9,605 nucleotides of DNA from Novosphingobium sp. (lineage in GTDB: Bacteria; Pseudomonadota; Alphaproteobacteria; Sphingomonadales; Sphingomonadaceae), in assembly GCA_028697875.1 (NCBI GenBank), contig JAQVEQ010000109.1:1-9605 (forward strand), in the 5' to 3' direction. This document shows, in pieces, positions 7,261-9,605 of this stretch; position 1 is the stretch's first letter, and each line of letters opens with the position of its first letter. The translations under genes were made by a program, and so were the position numbers. The notes beneath the pieces are model-generated. The model was not told the origin of the DNA. It did not search any database and was given only the letters and a program-made list of their open reading frames with translations.

Positions 7261-8036
7261 TCGAGCCTGGCACTGTCTGGCTGGTCGGTGCGGGTCCGGG
7301 CGATCCCGACCTGCTGACGCGCAAGGCGGAAAAGCTGATTCGCGCGGCCAGCGTGGTGTTCTACGACGCGCTGGTCGGTCCGGGCGTGCTGGAACTGGTT
7401 CCGGCCCATGTCCGGCTGGTGCCGGTGGGCAAGCGTTCGGGCCGCCATTCGAAGGACCAGAAGACCATCGACCGGCTGATTGTCGAGGCCGCCCTGGCGG
7501 GCGAGTGCGTCGTGCGGCTGAAAGGCGGCGACCCGGCGATCTTCGGCCGCGCGACCGAGGAAATGGACGCCTGCCGCGCGGCGGGCGTGCCGGTCCGCGT
7601 GTGCCCGGGGGTGACGGCCGCGAGCGCGGCGGCGGCGGGGATCGGCGCTTCGCTGACCCTGCGCGGGCTGGCGCGCAAGCTGACTTTCGTCACCGCCCAT
7701 GCCCGCGCGGGCGAGACGCTCGATCTCGACTGGGCCGGGCTGGCCGATCCGCAGGCGACTCTGGCCGTCTACATGGGCAAGGCCGCCGCGCCGGAAGTTT
7801 CCGCCGGACTGATCGCGGCGGGCCTGCCGGGCGATACGCCGGTGGCGCTGGTCGAAAATGCCAGCCTCGACAGCCAGAGCGTGTTCCACACCCGGCTCGA
7901 CCTGCTGCCGATCGCGGCGCGCACCGCGCTGGGCGGCGGGCCGGCGCTGATCCTGGTCGGCCAGGCGGTCGAGACATCGCGCCCGCAGCCGCATCCCGCC
8001 ACGGCAGCGGCGGTCTTGCATCGCGTTTCCGATTGA
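7257..8036 (+). CDS. cobA: Uroporphyrinogen-III C-methyltransferase (SUMT)
   Basis: The enzyme uses S-adenosylmethionine to methylate uroporphyrinogen III at C2 and C7, giving precorrin-2, the branch point to siroheme and cobalamin. The 259 residues match single-domain SUMT. GAGPGDPDLLT (11-21), the VGKRSGRH region (57-64), VVRLKGGDPAIFGR (85-98) and PGVTAASAAAA (117-127) are the expected methylase motifs. No CysG-type dehydrogenase/ferrochelatase domain is fused, so those steps must be encoded elsewhere. Its place after nirB and nas argues for siroheme supply to NirB, as in Pseudomonas nirBD-nasA-cobA clusters. AAGGAGA (7244-7250) lies six bases before the ATG, a strong ribosome site inside the short globin gene, whose stop overlaps the start. 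Confidence 0.95.
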   Translation: MIEPGTVWLVGAGPGDPDLLTRKAEKLIRAASVVFYDALVGPGVLELVPAHVRLVPVGKRSGRHSKDQKTIDRLIVEAALAGECVVRLKGGDPAIFGRATEEMDACRAAGVPVRVCPGVTAASAAAAGIGASLTLRGLARKLTFVTAHARAGETLDLDWAGLADPQATLAVYMGKAAAPEVSAGLIAAGLPGDTPVALVENASLDSQSVFHTRLDLLPIAARTALGGGPALILVGQAVETSRPQPHPATAAAVLHRVSD

Positions 8037-8047
8037 AAGGGAAAGGC

Positions 8048-8060
8048 CGGGCTCAGCCCG
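8048..8060 (-). terminator. Possible terminator of the fnr-type gene, straddling its stop codon
   Basis: CGGGC-TCA-GCCCG forms a five-pair hairpin whose loop is the stop codon of the minus-strand regulator. On the minus strand it is followed by a pyrimidine-rich run (GGCCTTTCCCTTTC) in place of a clean T tract. On the plus strand no T run follows, so it is not a convincing terminator for cobA. Only 16 bases separate the two convergent genes. Confidence 0.35.
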
Positions 8061-8751
8061 CGCGGTCTTCCAGTTCTTCACGGTCGAGGATCCTGACCGT
8101 CCGCCGCGAAGGCAGATCGATCACCCCGTCGTTCTTGAGCTTGGTGAACTGGCGGCTGACGGTTTCGATGGTCAGGCCCAGGACGTCCGCCACCTGCTGG
8201 CGCGAGAACGGCAGGTCGAATTCCTGGTGCGCTTCGCTGGGCGGTCCTTCGCAGCCGGGCTGGACGAGCCGTTCCGACATGTCGAGCAGGAAGGCGGCGA
8301 TCCGCTCGCTCGCGCTCTTGCGGCCGAGCAGCAGCATCCAGTGCCGCGTGCGGTCGAGTTCCGACAGCGTCCGCTGGAGCAGCTTGTGTTCCAGCGAGGG
8401 GTGTTCGCGGGCGAACGCGTCGAAGTCGGCGCGGGAAAAGACGCACACGGTCGCATCGGTCAGCGCCGTCACGCTATGCGCGGTCTGCTTGCCGAAGGGG
8501 CGGCCGATGAAGTCCGATGGATAGACCACGCCGACAATCTGTTCGCGCCCGTCCGCCGTGCCGGTGGAGAGCTTGAGCACGCCGTCGATGACGTTCGCGA
8601 CCAGCACCGAATCTTCCCCTTCCCACAGGAGAGACTGCCCAGGCTCCAGCTTGCGCCGGCGCCCGATCGCGTTAAGTGCCTGTAATTCGTTTGAATCGAG
8701 CGCAGCGCAGATTGCCTGGTTACGCACGACACAAGTATCGCAATAGCTCAT
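8053..8751 (-). CDS. fnrL: Crp/Fnr-family oxygen-sensing regulator (Fnr/FnrL type)
   Basis: This cytoplasmic regulator of 232 residues has an N-terminal cysteine set C4-x2-C7-x7-C15 and a further Cys103 in ATVCVFS. That set is expected to bind an oxygen-labile [4Fe-4S] cluster, with the spacing typical of alphaproteobacterial FnrL/FnrN. A cyclic-nucleotide-binding-like beta barrel (about 20-115) and a long dimerisation helix follow. The C-terminal helix-turn-helix reads FSRQQVADVLGLTIETVSRQF. Glu196, Ser199 and Arg200 match the E-xx-SR recognition helix that reads TTGAT-N4-ATCAA in E. coli FNR. The gene converges on cobA and diverges from the phosphatase gene. A candidate FNR box lies about 50 bases upstream, suggesting autoregulation. 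The choice of FnrL over FixK rests on the four cysteines. A direct role in the nitrate operon is not shown. Confidence 0.92.
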   Translation of the reverse strand: MSYCDTCVVRNQAICAALDSNELQALNAIGRRRKLEPGQSLLWEGEDSVLVANVIDGVLKLSTGTADGREQIVGVVYPSDFIGRPFGKQTAHSVTALTDATVCVFSRADFDAFAREHPSLEHKLLQRTLSELDRTRHWMLLLGRKSASERIAAFLLDMSERLVQPGCEGPPSEAHQEFDLPFSRQQVADVLGLTIETVSRQFTKLKNDGVIDLPSRRTVRILDREELEDRAG

Positions 8752-8801
8752 CCCGTCCGGTTACCAGCACATGCGCGATGCAGCAATGGCAATCGCTTAA
8801 A

Positions 8802-8815
8802 TTGCAGTTTATCAA
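8802..8815 (-). promoter_or_regulatory. Candidate FNR box between fnrL and the phosphatase gene
   Basis: Read on the minus strand the site is TTGAT-AAAC-TGCAA, with a perfect left half and a right half matching ATCAA at three of five bases. It lies about 50 bases before the fnrL start and ends 6 bases before the phosphatase ATG on the other strand. FnrL could act on its own gene, repress the phosphatase gene, or both. No good -10 element is visible at the class II distance, so the assignment is tentative. Confidence 0.5.
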
Positions 8816-8821
8816 GGCGCT

Positions 8822-9295
8822 ATGCCCGATCTGGAAAAGCCCGCGATCCTTTTCGTCTGTCTCGGCAATATATGCCGTTCGCCACTGGCCGAAGCCGCGT
8901 TCCGAAAGGCCGCGCAGCAGGCAGGGCTGGCGGTGGAGGTGGATTCCGCGGGGACGGGCGACTGGCACGTCGGCAAGCCGCCCGATGGCCGGGCGCAGGC
9001 GACGGCGGCGCGTTACGGCATCGACATCGGCGGTTACCGCGCGCGCCAGCTGACGGAGGAGGACTTCCGCCGCTTCACGCATATCTTCGCGCTCGATCAC
9101 GCCAACCTGTCCGACATTTGCGCGCTTGCGCCCGGGGATGGCCGCGCATCTGTCGCCCTGCTGCTCGACATGGTGCCCGGGCGGGAAGGGCAGGCGGTGG
9201 CCGATCCCTATTTCGGCGACGACGAGGGATTCGAGGTTACCTGGCGCGATGTGACGGAAGCGGCGGAGGCGCTGGCGGCGCAATTGCTCCAATGA
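8822..9295 (+). CDS. Low-molecular-weight protein tyrosine phosphatase
   Basis: This small cytoplasmic phosphatase hydrolyses phosphotyrosine through a cysteinyl-phosphate intermediate. The 157-residue protein is the normal family length. The P-loop VCLGNICRSP gives nucleophile Cys13 and Arg19 in the C-x5-R pattern, followed by DSAGTGDWHVG. The general acid Asp128 lies in the DPY motif near the C-terminus. The ATG at 8822 has only a weak AAGG (8814-8817) four bases before it, and the candidate FNR box overlaps that site. It is divergent from fnrL and has no obvious functional tie to the nitrate operon. The kinase at the left of the window is Ser/Thr type, so the two are not an evident pair. 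An arsenate reductase role is less likely given the DPY motif and context. Confidence 0.93.
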   Translation: MPDLEKPAILFVCLGNICRSPLAEAAFRKAAQQAGLAVEVDSAGTGDWHVGKPPDGRAQATAARYGIDIGGYRARQLTEEDFRRFTHIFALDHANLSDICALAPGDGRASVALLLDMVPGREGQAVADPYFGDDEGFEVTWRDVTEAAEALAAQLLQ

Positions 9296-9380
9296 CGCCG
9301 GGCGTCATGCCCGCTTGCGCGGTCCGGGCGGATCGTGGCAAGCGGTACCGGCCCGGGATGGGCCCTGTCGAGGAACCGCG

Positions 9381-9605
9381 ATGTCGCGCATGACGGTCAA
9401 TGGCAAGCCGGTCCAGTTCGCCATGGACCCCGATACGCCCCTGCTGTGGGCGTTGCGCGACGCGGCCAATCTCACCGGCGCCAAGTACGGCTGCGGCGTG
9501 GGCGACTGCGGGGCCTGCACGGTGCTGGTCGACGGCCAGGCGCTGCGGTCCTGCCTGATTACCATTGCCGAGGCGGAAGGGCGCTTCATCACCACGATCG
9601 AAGGG
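9381..9605 (+). CDS. [2Fe-2S] subunit of a xanthine dehydrogenase-family molybdenum hydroxylase (IorA/CoxS-like), 5' part
   Basis: The first 75 residues are visible and the frame runs off the right edge; the family is usually about 150-160 residues. They form a plant-type ferredoxin domain with C38, C43 and C46 in GCGVGDCGAC and C58 in RSCL. The second, helical [2Fe-2S] domain would follow outside the window. Wording such as LLWALRDAANLTGAKYGCG is typical of isoquinoline 1-oxidoreductase alpha-type subunits, but the substrate cannot be told from this piece. GAGGAA (9370-9375) sits five bases before ATG 9381; an in-frame ATG at 9390 is the alternative. The 85-base gap from the phosphatase gene holds a hairpin, GGCCC-GGGAT-GGGCC (9350-9364), but no T tract or clear promoter. 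A catalytic subunit is expected next. Confidence 0.87.
   Translation, partial: MSRMTVNGKPVQFAMDPDTPLLWALRDAANLTGAKYGCGVGDCGACTVLVDGQALRSCLITIAEAEGRFITTIEG

Noticed and set aside
9350..9364. Hairpin GGCCC-GGGAT-GGGCC before the IorA-like gene as a terminator or riboswitch
   Set aside because: No T run follows and it lies just before the ribosome site. One small GC hairpin is too little support.

Overview
This GC-rich window carries a nitrate/nitrite/cyanate assimilation cluster. It looks like an alphaproteobacterial chromosome, most likely a sphingomonad (Novosphingobium-like). That assignment rests on protein flavour, codon use and gene order; no marker gene is present to prove it.

Layout, left to right. 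(1) 1-947: the C-terminal part of a membrane-anchored Ser/Thr protein kinase, cut by the left edge. It resembles the kinase half of the phosphatase/kinase fusions found beside nirB in Pseudomonas. (2) 944-1387: cyanase cynS, overlapping the kinase by ATGA. (3) 1388-1635: a compact control region. It holds a sigma-54 promoter (-24 GG, -12 GC), a leader with two A1/G4 hexaloop hairpins of the ANTAR-antiterminator type, and an intrinsic terminator whose 5' arm is shared with the second hairpin. (4) 1636-8036: the operon nirB - nirD - nas (nitrate reductase) - a very short globin-like gene - cobA, mostly joined by ATGA overlaps. (5) 8053-8751, minus strand: an Fnr/FnrL-type oxygen regulator converging on cobA. 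(6) 8822-9295: a low-molecular-weight protein tyrosine phosphatase, divergent from fnrL, with a candidate FNR box in the short gap between them. (7) 9381-right edge: the start of an IorA/CoxS-like [2Fe-2S] subunit of a molybdenum hydroxylase, unrelated in function to the nitrogen operon.

How the genes work together. Nas reduces nitrate to nitrite and NirBD reduces nitrite to ammonium with NAD(P)H. CobA starts siroheme synthesis for NirB. Cyanase releases ammonia from cyanate. NirD keeps all four Rieske ligands and Nas ends in a BFD-type [2Fe-2S] domain. This suits electron flow from NirB flavin through NirD to Nas, as described for Paracoccus NasB/NasG/NasC. The promoter and leader predict double control: NtrC/RpoN for nitrogen limitation, then NasT-like antitermination for nitrate or nitrite. 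Neither regulator lies in the window.

The points most worth a second look are the sigma-54/ANTAR leader of nirB, the 62-residue globin that appears to join its first helices directly to its last one, the kinase-cyanase coupling, and the FNR box. I see no wholly new system, CRISPR array, mobile element or RNA gene here.
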